From assembly GCA_963803375.1 (NCBI GenBank), contig CAWDMB010000007.1, forward strand, positions 78,937 to 142,936: a stretch of 64,000 bases of DNA, given 5' to 3'. Of the stretch, positions 31,495-39,514 are shown in pieces; the first letter of the stretch is position 1; each line of letters starts with the position of its first letter. A model generated the notes under the pieces. That model saw only the letters and a list, made by a program, of their open reading frames with translations, ran no database searches and was not told the origin of the DNA. The stretch is from JAOPZW01 sp963803375. Lineage in GTDB: Bacteria; Actinomycetota; Thermoleophilia; Solirubrobacterales; Solirubrobacteraceae. The position numbers and the translations under genes are program-made.

Positions 31495-32445
31495 TCAGCC
31501 GCGCCGGCCGACGAGCGCGCCGTAGGCGTCCGGGCGGCGCGTGTCCAGGAACGGGAAGAGCTCGAGCCAGTCGCGGCGCTGGTCGAGGTCGAGGTCGGCG
31601 ACGAGGACCGCGGGCTCGTCTCGCGGCGCCTGGACGAGGATGCGGCCGTAGGGGTCGGAGACGAACGACGACCCGTAGAAGGCCAGGGTCCCCTCCGTGC
31701 CGATCCGGTTGATCGCGACCATGAACGTCGCGTTGGCGATGCCGTTGGCGACGATGACCTGCTGCCACAGCGGGCGCGTGTCGAAGCCGGGATGGTCGGG
31801 CTCGGAGCCGATCGCCGTCGGGTAGACGATGACCTCGGCGCCGGCGAGGCTGTAGGCGCGCGCGAGCTCGGGGAACCACTGGTCCCAGCACGTCGGGAAG
31901 CCGAACCGGGCCGCCCCCAGGGCGACGACCGGAAAGCCGTCCTCGGGCGGGCCGGGCCGGAAGTACTTGTCCTCGTGGTAGCCCGCGGTGACCGGGATGT
32001 GCAGCTTGCGCGTCCGCGCCACGAGCTCGCCCTGCGGTGAGAGCACGACCGCGGTGTTGAAGCCGAGGCCCGGCTCGTCGACGCGCTCGTAGAGCGACGC
32101 GTGGACGTGGACGCCCGTCGCGCGCGCGAGGTCGGCCGCCCAGCGGCACGTCGGGCCGTCCGGCACGGCCTCGGGCTCTGCCCCCGAGCCACCCGGGCCC
32201 GGACCGTCGGGCGTGAGGGCGAAGTACGGCGAGAGCGTGAGCTCCTGCAGGCAGACGAGCGTCGCCCCCTCTCCCGCCGCGAGGCGCACGCCTTCGGCGA
32301 GGGCCGCGCGGTGCTCGGCGGGATCGGGGTGCCAGCGGTGCTGGACGGCGCCGATGCGCACCGGCGCGCGCTCGGGCTCGCGAACCCGCGCGGGCGAGGG
32401 CGGCACGGAGCCCAGGGCCGTGACGAGGCGCGGCGTCTCGTTCAC
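31495..32445 (-). CDS. aguB: N-carbamoylputrescine amidase
   Basis: A 316-residue nitrilase-superfamily amidase. The Glu-Lys-Cys triad is visible: LVCLQELTLSPYF (Glu), ARTRKLHIPVT (Lys) and FGFPTCWDQWFPE (Cys). Sequence around HEDKYFRPG and CWDQWFPELARAYSLAGAEV is typical of AguB. It releases putrescine from N-carbamoylputrescine. Its GTG start overlaps the stop of agmatine deiminase by four bases, which completes the agmatine-to-putrescine route. The first 28 residues are a variable extension. Confidence 0.9.
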   Translation of the reverse strand: MNETPRLVTALGSVPPSPARVREPERAPVRIGAVQHRWHPDPAEHRAALAEGVRLAAGEGATLVCLQELTLSPYFALTPDGPGPGGSGAEPEAVPDGPTCRWAADLARATGVHVHASLYERVDEPGLGFNTAVVLSPQGELVARTRKLHIPVTAGYHEDKYFRPGPPEDGFPVVALGAARFGFPTCWDQWFPELARAYSLAGAEVIVYPTAIGSEPDHPGFDTRPLWQQVIVANGIANATFMVAINRIGTEGTLAFYGSSFVSDPYGRILVQAPRDEPAVLVADLDLDQRRDWLELFPFLDTRRPDAYGALVGRRG

Positions 32446-33419
32446 GCCGAGGACGCTATCGGCACCTGCTGGGTGATGCAGTGGGGTCCGCCGCCCCCGA
32501 ACGCGAGCACCGCGCCGGGCACCCCGACGGCCTCGCGGCCCGGGTAGGCGTGGGCGATGCGCTGCAGCGCATCGTCGTCGGTGGTCGCGTCCGCGAGCGG
32601 GACGATGAGCGCCCCGTTGCAGACGTAGAAGTTCAGGTGGCTGCAGACCACGGTCTCGCCCTCGACCTCGACGGACGGGAGGATCGGGAACTCGAGCACC
32701 GCGAGCCCGGCCTCCTCCAGGCGCGCACGGTTGTCCTCCATCGGCTCGTGGTCGGGGTGGCCCTTCGGCGCGGACTGCAGCAGCACCTCGCCGTCGCGCG
32801 TGAAGGCCGCGATCAGGTCGACGTGACCGTCGGTGTCGCGGTCCTCGGCCAGGCCGCGCCCGAGCCAGACGACCCGGTCGGCGCCGAGGTGATCGCGCAG
32901 GCCGAGCTCGATCGCCTCGCGGTCGAGGGCCGGGTTGCGGTTGGGGTTCAGCAGGCACTGCTCCGTCGTGATCACGGTGCCCGTGCCGTCGACGGCGATC
33001 GCGCCGCCCTCGAGCACGAACGGCGCCTCGTAGACGTGATCGCCGAGGCGCTCCGCCAACAGGCGCCCGATCGCGGCGTCGCGGTCCCAGGGCGGGAAGC
33101 GCCCGCCCCACGCGTTGAAGCCGAAGTGCACGGCTGCGCGGGCGCCGTGGCGGCCGAGGACGAAGACCGGGCCGCTGTCGCGCAGCCACGAGTCGTCGAT
33201 GGGGAGCTCGACGATCTCGCACGCGGCGGAGAGCGCCGCCCGCGCCTCCGCGGCGGCGCCGGCGTCGGCGCAGACCATCGTGACCGGCTCGAAGGCGGCG
33301 ATCGCGTTGGCCGTCGCCGCGTAGGCGGCCTTCGCCCCCTCGAGCTGGCGGCGCCAGAGCTCGCGGCGGCACGGCCAGGCCATGAGCGTGCGCTCGTGGC
33401 GCGCCCCCTCGGCGGGCAT
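32442..33419 (-). CDS. aguA: Agmatine deiminase
   Basis: A 325-residue (from the ATG) pentein-fold enzyme that converts agmatine to N-carbamoylputrescine. Motifs include HERTLMAWPC, DDSWLRDSGPVFV, FNAWGG, EGGAIAVDGTGTVITTEQCLLNPNRNP, DTDGHVDLIAAF and the C-terminal catalytic Cys in FGGGGPHCITQQ. In the family the conserved chain begins a little earlier with a GFxMPAE segment, and here a CTG at 33449, overlapping the upstream TGA as CTGA, would give exactly that (SVPAADGFAMPAE). AAGGG lies about eight bases before this CTG, so the true start may be CTG. Confidence 0.92.
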   Translation of the reverse strand: MPAEGARHERTLMAWPCRRELWRRQLEGAKAAYAATANAIAAFEPVTMVCADAGAAAEARAALSAACEIVELPIDDSWLRDSGPVFVLGRHGARAAVHFGFNAWGGRFPPWDRDAAIGRLLAERLGDHVYEAPFVLEGGAIAVDGTGTVITTEQCLLNPNRNPALDREAIELGLRDHLGADRVVWLGRGLAEDRDTDGHVDLIAAFTRDGEVLLQSAPKGHPDHEPMEDNRARLEEAGLAVLEFPILPSVEVEGETVVCSHLNFYVCNGALIVPLADATTDDDALQRIAHAYPGREAVGVPGAVLAFGGGGPHCITQQVPIASSA

Positions 33420-33445
33420 TGCGAACCCGTCGGCCGCCGGGACGC

Positions 33446-33817
33446 TCAGCGGCGCGCCCTTCGCGTGCGGTTGCGCTCCTCCTGGCGCTCGACGACCGTG
33501 ACGATGAGCTTGAGGTACTGGTCCACGCCCGTCGCCTTCGCCTGACCGTGGAGGAAGGCCTCCCGCCAGTCGGGCACCTTCGCCTCGTGCTCGACCATTG
33601 CGTTGAAGAACTCGCGGCGCATGTCCAGGCGGATGCGCGCGTCGGTCGCGATGTCCTTGCGGACCTCGAGCTTGGGAAGCTCGAGGCGGAACTGCTGCAC
33701 GTCGCCCCGCCCGCGCAGGTCGACCCCGACGACGAGCTTGAGCGGCCTGAGTGCGGGGACCTCCTCGAGCAGCGCGCGAGCGGCCTGCTCGATGAGGATC
33801 TTCGCGTCCGCCGCCAT
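33446..33817 (-). CDS. SCP2-like hypothetical protein in the agu operon
   Basis: A 123-residue protein. The pattern of an N-terminal helix, several beta strands (LKLVVGVDLRGRGDVQQFRLEL), a stretch with RIRLDMRREFFNAMVE and the closing FLHGQAKATGVDQYLKLIVTV resembles sterol-carrier-protein-2-like domains, where a helix and a G-K-x-x-G-type strand end the fold. I rate this as a fold-level impression only. It is the first gene of a three-gene operon with aguA and aguB and has a TAGAGT hexamer eight bases before its ATG. Confidence 0.55.
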   Translation of the reverse strand: MAADAKILIEQAARALLEEVPALRPLKLVVGVDLRGRGDVQQFRLELPKLEVRKDIATDARIRLDMRREFFNAMVEHEAKVPDWREAFLHGQAKATGVDQYLKLIVTVVERQEERNRTRRARR

Positions 33818-33825
33818 CGGCGCGC

Positions 33826-33831
33826 ACTCTA
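33826..33831 (-). promoter_or_regulatory. Predicted -10 element of the agu operon (leaderless)
   Basis: TAGAGT on the minus strand, eight bases before the ATG at 33817. Confidence 0.45.
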
Positions 33832-33846
33832 CCCGGCGTCAAGAGC

Positions 33847-35130
33847 TCACTCGTCGAAGCCCGCGAGCGGGTGCTCGTCGCGCAGGAACTCGGCGAAGAG
33901 CGGGACGGTGAAGTCCACGTACGCGCGACGCGGGCTCCAGACCAGGCCCTTCTTGATGAGCCCGTCGCGCTGGACGGAGACCGCGCGCTGGTCGGCGGCG
34001 CCGAACGCGGCGGCCACCGCCCGCGTGCGGTACGGCGGGTCGCCGAGCGATCCCATCGCCGCCAGGTAGCGCTGCTCGGCGTCGGTGGCCAGGCCGAAGC
34101 GCGTGCCGAAGAAGTCGCGCGAGAGCGACTCGCGCACGACCTCGCGGACCGTGGCGACGTCGGCGGCCGTGACCGGCGAGCGCTCGACGTGGTTCCACAG
34201 CTCGCGCCCGTACTCCTGGATGAAATAGGGGTAGCCGGCCGACTCGGCGACGACCGCCGCGACCGCCGCCGGCTCGAAGGCGACGCCGTGCACGCCGGCG
34301 GGACCGACGAGCGCGGAGCGCGCCGACGCGGGACGCAGGCGCCCGAGCTCGCGGTGGGTGAAGAGACGGTCGGCGTAGGGCTTGGCCGCGAACAGCCGCC
34401 CGGGCAGGTCGGGCAGCCCGGCGCCGACGAGCGCGACCGGCAGCTCGTGCTTCGCGAGGGCCTGGAAGGAGAGGCAGACGGCGGCCAGCGACGGGCCGTC
34501 GAGGTTGTGCATCTCGTCGAGGAGGAAGAGCGCGCCGGTGCGCGCGGCGACCGCGACGTCGCCGACCGCGCGCAGGAGCTCGGCGAGATCCTCCTCGGGG
34601 TCGCCGCTGTCGGCGGTGCCGGTGGCCGGCTCGACGCGCAGACCGAACCACGCCCCCGGGGCCCCCGCGCCGAGGCTGAACGCCCCGACGACGCCGAGCG
34701 CGCGCCGCGCGCGGTCCTTGACGCGGTGCTTGAGGCTCAGCGAGCGCAGGACGCGGACGGCCATGCGCGCGAAGGTCAGCCGGAAGTCGGGCTGCGAGCC
34801 GACCTCGACGACCTCCGACGTCGCCCAGCCGCGCTCGGAGGCGATCGCGTCGAACTCGAGCAGCAGGACGGTCTTGCCGACGCCCCGCAGCCCCGAAGCG
34901 ATGAGGCTGCGCTCGTGGGCACCCTCGGAGAGGCGGTCGACCAGGAGCGCGAGGCGCTCGAGCTCCTCGTCGCGGCCGGCGAGCTTGCGCGGGCGCAGCC
35001 CGGCGCCGGGGGTGTAGGGGTTGCGTCGCTTGTCCACGGTGATGTCTGTCGGTCTCTGTGAGAGTCGCCAGAAACGCTCGGCGGTTGACACCCGGCCTGC
35101 GCCCTTTCTAGGCGATCGCGCAGACGCCAT
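33847..35130 (-). CDS. AAA/STAND-type ATPase
   Basis: A 427-residue protein. Its N-terminal 70 residues lead to Walker A in SGLRGVGKTVLL (about residues 83-94) and Walker B ALFLLDEMHNL (about residues 200-210), then a sensor-like LVGAGLPDLPGRL and a C-terminal winged-helix-like part (AVSVQRDGLIKKGLVW, VDFTVPLFAEFL). This matches orphan AAA_16 ATPases common in actinobacteria, whose role is unclear. A later GTG (about 35091) could be the true start. The gene stands alone, divergent from the PNP gene with overlapping upstream regions. Confidence 0.75.
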   Translation of the reverse strand: MASARSPRKGAGRVSTAERFWRLSQRPTDITVDKRRNPYTPGAGLRPRKLAGRDEELERLALLVDRLSEGAHERSLIASGLRGVGKTVLLLEFDAIASERGWATSEVVEVGSQPDFRLTFARMAVRVLRSLSLKHRVKDRARRALGVVGAFSLGAGAPGAWFGLRVEPATGTADSGDPEEDLAELLRAVGDVAVAARTGALFLLDEMHNLDGPSLAAVCLSFQALAKHELPVALVGAGLPDLPGRLFAAKPYADRLFTHRELGRLRPASARSALVGPAGVHGVAFEPAAVAAVVAESAGYPYFIQEYGRELWNHVERSPVTAADVATVREVVRESLSRDFFGTRFGLATDAEQRYLAAMGSLGDPPYRTRAVAAAFGAADQRAVSVQRDGLIKKGLVWSPRRAYVDFTVPLFAEFLRDEHPLAGFDE

Positions 35131-35136
35131 TAGAGT
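35131..35136 (+). promoter_or_regulatory. Predicted -10 element ahead of pnp (leaderless short ORF)
   Basis: TAGAGT, eight bases, then a GTG at 35145 that opens a 19-codon frame running into the pnp start. Confidence 0.4.
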
Positions 35137-35144
35137 TCGCCCGC

Positions 35145-35204
35145 GTGCCCGCGCCGCGCCGCAACGTGCTGCCCCACGGCTTCGACCGCGAAAGCCCCGG
35201 ATGA
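35145..35204 (+). CDS. Candidate 19-codon leader ORF coupled to pnp
   Basis: GTG at 35145 opens MPAPRRNVLPHGFDRESPG and ends in a TGA that overlaps the pnp ATG (ATGA, 35201-35204). A -10-like TAGAGT lies eight bases before the GTG, at the spacing seen for other leaderless genes here, while pnp itself has no good ribosome-binding site. Ribosomes finishing this leader could reinitiate on pnp. Short open frames are common at high GC, so this may be chance. Confidence 0.35.
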   Translation: MPAPRRNVLPHGFDRESPG

Positions 35205-36007
35205 GCGCCGCCGCCGCCGGCGCCCGCCTGGCCGCGGGCGGCGCGCCGCGACTGGGGATCGTGCTCGGCTCGGGGCTCGGCGCCGTCGCCGACGCGGTGA
35301 CCGACGCGGAGGTCGTCGGCTACGACGAGCTCGAGGGCTTCCCGCGCCCGGACGTCGCGGGCCACGCCGGCCGGGCGGTCCTCGGGCGGCTCGGCGGCGT
35401 GCGCGTCGCGGCCCTTCAGGGCCGCACGCATCTCTACGAGGGCGGCGACCCCGGGCCGCGGCGAGTACCGGTGCGGGCGCTGCGGGCGGCCGGGGCAGAG
35501 GCGGTCGTGCTGACGAACGCCGCCGGGTCGCTGCGCCCCGACGTCGGACCGGGGCGGCTCATGGCCGTCACCGACCACATCAACCTCACGGGACACAACC
35601 CGCTCGCCGGCCCCGACGAGGACGGGCTGGGACCGCGCTTCCCGAGCCTGCGCGACGCCTACGACCCGGCGCTGCTCGACGGCCTGCGCGCCGCCGCGGC
35701 CGAGCGCGGGATCGACCTCGCCGAGGGCGTCTACCTCGCGGTGACCGGCCCGAGCTTCGAGACCCCCGCCGAGATCAGGGCCTTCCGCACGCTCGGCGCG
35801 GACGCGGTCGGCATGTCGACGGTCCACGAGACGATCGTCGCTCGCCACTGCGGGCTGCGCGTCGCTGCGGTCTCGGTCATCACGAACCTGGCCGAGGGGC
35901 TCTCCGACGCGCCGCTCAGCCACGAGGCCACGCTGGCCGACGCGGCCCGCGCGGCCGGCGACCTCGCCGGCCTGCTCGAGACCTTCGCACGGAGGATGGC
36001 CACGTGA
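35201..36007 (+). CDS. punA: Purine nucleoside phosphorylase (trimeric type)
   Basis: A 268-residue PNP-I-type phosphorylase that splits inosine or guanosine with phosphate. It shows GIVLGSGLGAVAD (phosphate-binding N-terminal loop), GRTHLYEGG, LTNAAGSLRPDVGPGRLMAVTDHINLTG and the substrate Glu/Met region TGPSFETPAEIRAFRTLGADAVGMSTVHE. The length suits the trimeric family. The start overlaps a short upstream frame. The next gene, 24 bases on, has a C-terminal part that also looks phosphorylase-like. Confidence 0.92.
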   Translation: MSAAAAGARLAAGGAPRLGIVLGSGLGAVADAVTDAEVVGYDELEGFPRPDVAGHAGRAVLGRLGGVRVAALQGRTHLYEGGDPGPRRVPVRALRAAGAEAVVLTNAAGSLRPDVGPGRLMAVTDHINLTGHNPLAGPDEDGLGPRFPSLRDAYDPALLDGLRAAAAERGIDLAEGVYLAVTGPSFETPAEIRAFRTLGADAVGMSTVHETIVARHCGLRVAAVSVITNLAEGLSDAPLSHEATLADAARAAGDLAGLLETFARRMAT

Positions 36008-36031
36008 TCGACGCCGCAGACGAGCGGTAGC

Positions 36032-37780
36032 GTGGCGATCGCGCGCCTCACGGTCGCCCGCCCGTCCGCCGCGCCGCCGGCGGGGGGGTCGAATCTCTCC
36101 GACGAGGTCGAGCTCTACCAGCGCACGTACTCGACGCTGCTGCGCTCGAGCGGCGAGACGCGCCTGCGGGTGCTCGAGCCCTCGCACCGCGCCATGGGCT
36201 CGAGCCTGCATCCGCTGGCCGACGACGGCGAGCTCGACCTCGGCGCCTTCCTCTACGCGATCCGCCGGCTGCCCGACGCGATCGTCCGCGCCGAGCTCAT
36301 CGTCATGGGCCAGGAGGCGACGCTCTTCGCGCGCGCGGGCTTCGGCCCGCTCGAGACGTGGGATCCCGTCGAGGCGCCGGCGCGGCGCCGGCGCTGGTAC
36401 GACGGCGGCGAGAGCGTGCTCGCGGTGCTGCTGGCCAGCGAGTCCGACGTCGACGACCTGATCCCCACGCTCGTCGCGCTGCAGCTCGAGTGGAACAAGC
36501 TGCGCCGGCGCATGCGCGCCGCGGGCTGGCCACCGGAGGGCGCGGGGGTCGCCCCGGCCGCGTGCGTCGAGGCGCTCGGCGGCGCCGAGGAGGACTGGAT
36601 GCGCCTGCGCGACGGGTGGGGCGAGCGCTTCGAGGAGCGCCTCCGCGCGATCGCGCGGCGCGGCCTCTCGCTGCGAGTGCGCATGCTCGGCGGCACCCAG
36701 GTCGGCTACCAGCGCATGACGCGGCGCTGGTGGGCGCCCGTGCGCGAGCGCCTCGTCGCGGCCGGCGTCCCCGACGGCCCGCTGTACTTCGTCTCCTCCA
36801 ACACGCACTCGCTCTCGAACCTCGTCACCGGGCTGGCGCGCGAGCGCGAGGCCGAGCTCGTGGCGTTCGTCGAGCGCGGCGAGGACCGCGACCTCCAGAC
36901 CGAGCTCGCGGCGTTCCGCGAGGGCCGCACCGAGGGCTCGTGGGAGAACTTCCTGATCTTCGTCGCGCGCGCGTTCTTCGACGCCGGCAGCCCCGAGCTG
37001 CGCGAGCGCCGCCGGCTCGCCGAGGCCGCCGCCGGTGTCGACCACCTGCGCTCGCGCACCGCCCTGCGCGTCGCCGCCCAGGTCATCCCGCTCGCGCGGC
37101 TGGCGCCCGAGCGCCTTGACCCGCGGCTCGGGGAGGTCGACGCCGGGCGCCTGGCCGCCTCGCCCGCGGTCGTCGTCAACGTCGACTACCCGCTCGGCCT
37201 CGCCGCTTACAACCTCCTGCACGAGGTCGCCGTCGACTCCGCCAACCTGCGCGGGGTCTACGTGCTCGGCAAGGCGGCGACGCTCAACGCCGACGTCGGC
37301 GACGTCATGATCTCGAGCGTCGTCCACGACGAGCACTCGCGCACGACGTACTGGCTCGACAACGCGTTCTCGGTCGACGACATCGCGCCCGACCTGCGCT
37401 TCGGCACGGGCCTGGACAACCAGCGCGCGGTGACCGTGAAGAGCACGTTCCTGCAGAACCGCCAGTACCTGGACTTCTACTACCGCGAGGCGTTCACGGT
37501 GGTCGAGATGGAGGCCGGCGCGTACTGCGACGCGGTCTACGAGATCGCCGACGCCGAGCGCTACCCGGTCGGCGAGGCCGTGAACTTCTCCAAGCTCCCG
37601 ATCGACCTCGGGATCATCCACTACGCCTCCGACACCCCGTACACGCAGGCGCGCACGCTCGGCGCCCGCGGCCTGTCGTACTACGGCATGGACTCGACGT
37701 ACGCGTCGTCGCTGGCGATCCTGCGGCGGATCCTGCGCCTCGAGGGCGTGCTCGCCCCGCCCGCTGCCACGAACGGGTGA
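36032..37780 (+). CDS. Uncharacterised 582-residue protein with phosphorylase-like C-terminal part
   Basis: The N-terminal half has a conserved-looking MGSSLHPLADDGELDLGAFLY, VMGQEATLFARAGF, RRRRWYDGGESVLAVLLAS and SDVDDLIPTLVALQLEWNK. The C-terminal third (VVVNVDYPLGLAAYNLLHEVA, VYVLGKAATLNADVGDVMISSVVHDEHS, TVVEMEAGAYCDAVYE) resembles the nucleoside phosphorylase fold, where VEMEAGA is the ribose/base-site strand. I cannot name the family with certainty; it recalls a large DUF family. It lies 24 bases after PNP on the same strand, so a purine-related role is plausible. No signal peptide is seen. Confidence 0.65.
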   Translation: MAIARLTVARPSAAPPAGGSNLSDEVELYQRTYSTLLRSSGETRLRVLEPSHRAMGSSLHPLADDGELDLGAFLYAIRRLPDAIVRAELIVMGQEATLFARAGFGPLETWDPVEAPARRRRWYDGGESVLAVLLASESDVDDLIPTLVALQLEWNKLRRRMRAAGWPPEGAGVAPAACVEALGGAEEDWMRLRDGWGERFEERLRAIARRGLSLRVRMLGGTQVGYQRMTRRWWAPVRERLVAAGVPDGPLYFVSSNTHSLSNLVTGLAREREAELVAFVERGEDRDLQTELAAFREGRTEGSWENFLIFVARAFFDAGSPELRERRRLAEAAAGVDHLRSRTALRVAAQVIPLARLAPERLDPRLGEVDAGRLAASPAVVVNVDYPLGLAAYNLLHEVAVDSANLRGVYVLGKAATLNADVGDVMISSVVHDEHSRTTYWLDNAFSVDDIAPDLRFGTGLDNQRAVTVKSTFLQNRQYLDFYYREAFTVVEMEAGAYCDAVYEIADAERYPVGEAVNFSKLPIDLGIIHYASDTPYTQARTLGARGLSYYGMDSTYASSLAILRRILRLEGVLAPPAATNG

Positions 37781-37820
37781 CGACGAGCCTGCCAGAGCGT
37801 TCGTGCGGGGCGCCGGGGTG

Positions 37821-39488
37821 CTACGAGCGCACGCGCACGACGCCGCTTACCGCGGCCGCATACGGATACGCCGCCGTCGGGCGCACGCGCACGCGGAAGG
37901 CGCCGCGGCCGGCGATCCGGGTCGCGAGCGCGAAGCGCCCATCGGCGCGCGCGCTCGTCGTGCGCAGCGTCCGCCACGCGCCGCGCCGCCCGAGGGCCTG
38001 CAGCTCGAGCTTCACCGCGCCCGGGGGCACCGGGCGCCCCGACAGGCGCCCGCGGAACGTCGCGGTCCGCCCGGGCCCGACGCGCGGGGAACGGACCGAC
38101 AGCCCCGCGCGGACGGCGAGGCGCACGGCCCGCGTGACGCCCAGCCCCTCGTCGCCGGCGAACGCCCGGTAGCTGAGCAGGACCCTGCGCGAGGCCCCAG
38201 CCCGCAAGCGGGCGGCGAAGCTGCCGTCGCGGCGCGTGCGCACCGACCCGGCGCCCGCGTAGCGCGCGCCGCGCCGCGCTTCTCGAGCCAGGAGGCGCAG
38301 CCGCGCGCCCGCGATCGCGCGCCCGGCCGCGTTGCGCAGCGTCCCGCGGACCGTCGCCTCGCGGCCGAAGCCCACCGTGGCCGTGGCCCGCAGGACCGAC
38401 ACGCGCCGGCGCTTGCCCTTCACCCGGCGCACGACCGTCCTGCGGAAGCCCGCGCTCAGCCGCGCCCCGTCGCCGGCGCCGAGACCGTTCCCGCGCCCGC
38501 GCGCAGCCACGGCGAAGGGGGCCGAAACGGTCTGATTGCCGGCGGCGTCGGTCACCCGCAGCAGCAGCGCGTGGCGGCCCACGAGCTGCTTGGCGGGCGC
38601 GACCGCGCCGGCCGGGAGGTCCTGGCAGGGCAGCGAGCGGCGAAAGTCGCACGCGCCCGCCAGGACGCCGGTGACCACGGGCCGGGCGGGGTTGGTGACG
38701 TCGACGAGCTCGGCGCGGCGGATGCCGGTGTTGTCGCTCGCCCCGAAGCCGACGGCCTCGGCGCCCGTCCGCGGGCCGGGGGCGAGCAGGCCCTCCCCCG
38801 CGCGCACGAAGAGCGCGGGCGGACTGGGGTCGTCGACCGTGACGCGCGCGCCGGTCAGGCGCACGCCGACGTCGGCGCCGCCATCCAGGGCGCACGGCGA
38901 GGACGCGCCCGCCCAGCACCCCGCCTGGATCGACATCGTCGTGGGCGCCGAGACGCGAAGCGCGATCGGGGACGCTGCGCGCTGGAGCACGATCGCGGTC
39001 TCGGGCACGTCCTTGACCTGGACATCGCCGAGCCCCACGTAGCCGAGCCAGCGGCCCTCCTCGTTGAGCGCGGCCTGCTCGTCGGGGTCCCACTGGCCCG
39101 CGCCGAGGACAACCGCGTCACCGAGGGTGACGATCGCGTCGGTGCTCTCCGAAGGCGCCGCGACCCAGCGCATGCCGAGGCGCAGCTGGTAGTCGGCGAT
39201 CGTCGTGCCCGGCGGCGCCTGGAAGCGCAGCCCCGCGTACGTGCCCTGCGGGTAGCTGAAGCCCGGCGCGAGCGCGACCCCGATCGGGTCGCGGGGGACG
39301 GCGCACGACGCGTCGGTCTGGAAGCGCCCGTCGCCGGCGGGCGCATTGGAGGCCGCCCAGGCGAGGTTGGCGTAGAGACCGCCGCCGCTCTCGCACGTGA
39401 CGACGTCGTAGGTGCCCGCGCGGGCGAGGCCCGGCGCGGCGAGCGCGAGCGCGAGCACGGTCAGCAGGATCGCCGGCCTCGGAGCCAC
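37821..39488 (-). CDS. Secreted Ig-like/carboxypeptidase-regulatory repeat protein
   Basis: A 555-residue exported protein from a GTG start with a clear signal peptide (about residues 1-22: RPAILLTVLALALAAPGLARA). The mature N-terminal 200 residues (GTYDVVTCESGGGLYANLAW) form a beta-rich domain with several Cys pairs. Next come a domain with RHALLLRVTDAAGNQTV (Ig-like) and three C-terminal beta modules (ATVRGTLRNAAGRAIAGARLRLLAREA, RTATFRGRLSGRPVPPGAVKLELQ). No sortase motif or membrane anchor ends the chain. Function is unknown, probably cell-surface or matrix. Confidence 0.7.
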   Translation of the reverse strand: MAPRPAILLTVLALALAAPGLARAGTYDVVTCESGGGLYANLAWAASNAPAGDGRFQTDASCAVPRDPIGVALAPGFSYPQGTYAGLRFQAPPGTTIADYQLRLGMRWVAAPSESTDAIVTLGDAVVLGAGQWDPDEQAALNEEGRWLGYVGLGDVQVKDVPETAIVLQRAASPIALRVSAPTTMSIQAGCWAGASSPCALDGGADVGVRLTGARVTVDDPSPPALFVRAGEGLLAPGPRTGAEAVGFGASDNTGIRRAELVDVTNPARPVVTGVLAGACDFRRSLPCQDLPAGAVAPAKQLVGRHALLLRVTDAAGNQTVSAPFAVAARGRGNGLGAGDGARLSAGFRRTVVRRVKGKRRRVSVLRATATVGFGREATVRGTLRNAAGRAIAGARLRLLAREARRGARYAGAGSVRTRRDGSFAARLRAGASRRVLLSYRAFAGDEGLGVTRAVRLAVRAGLSVRSPRVGPGRTATFRGRLSGRPVPPGAVKLELQALGRRGAWRTLRTTSARADGRFALATRIAGRGAFRVRVRPTAAYPYAAAVSGVVRVRS

Positions 39489-39514
39489 GTCGCCTGCAAC
39501 CCGCCGGAGGTCGC

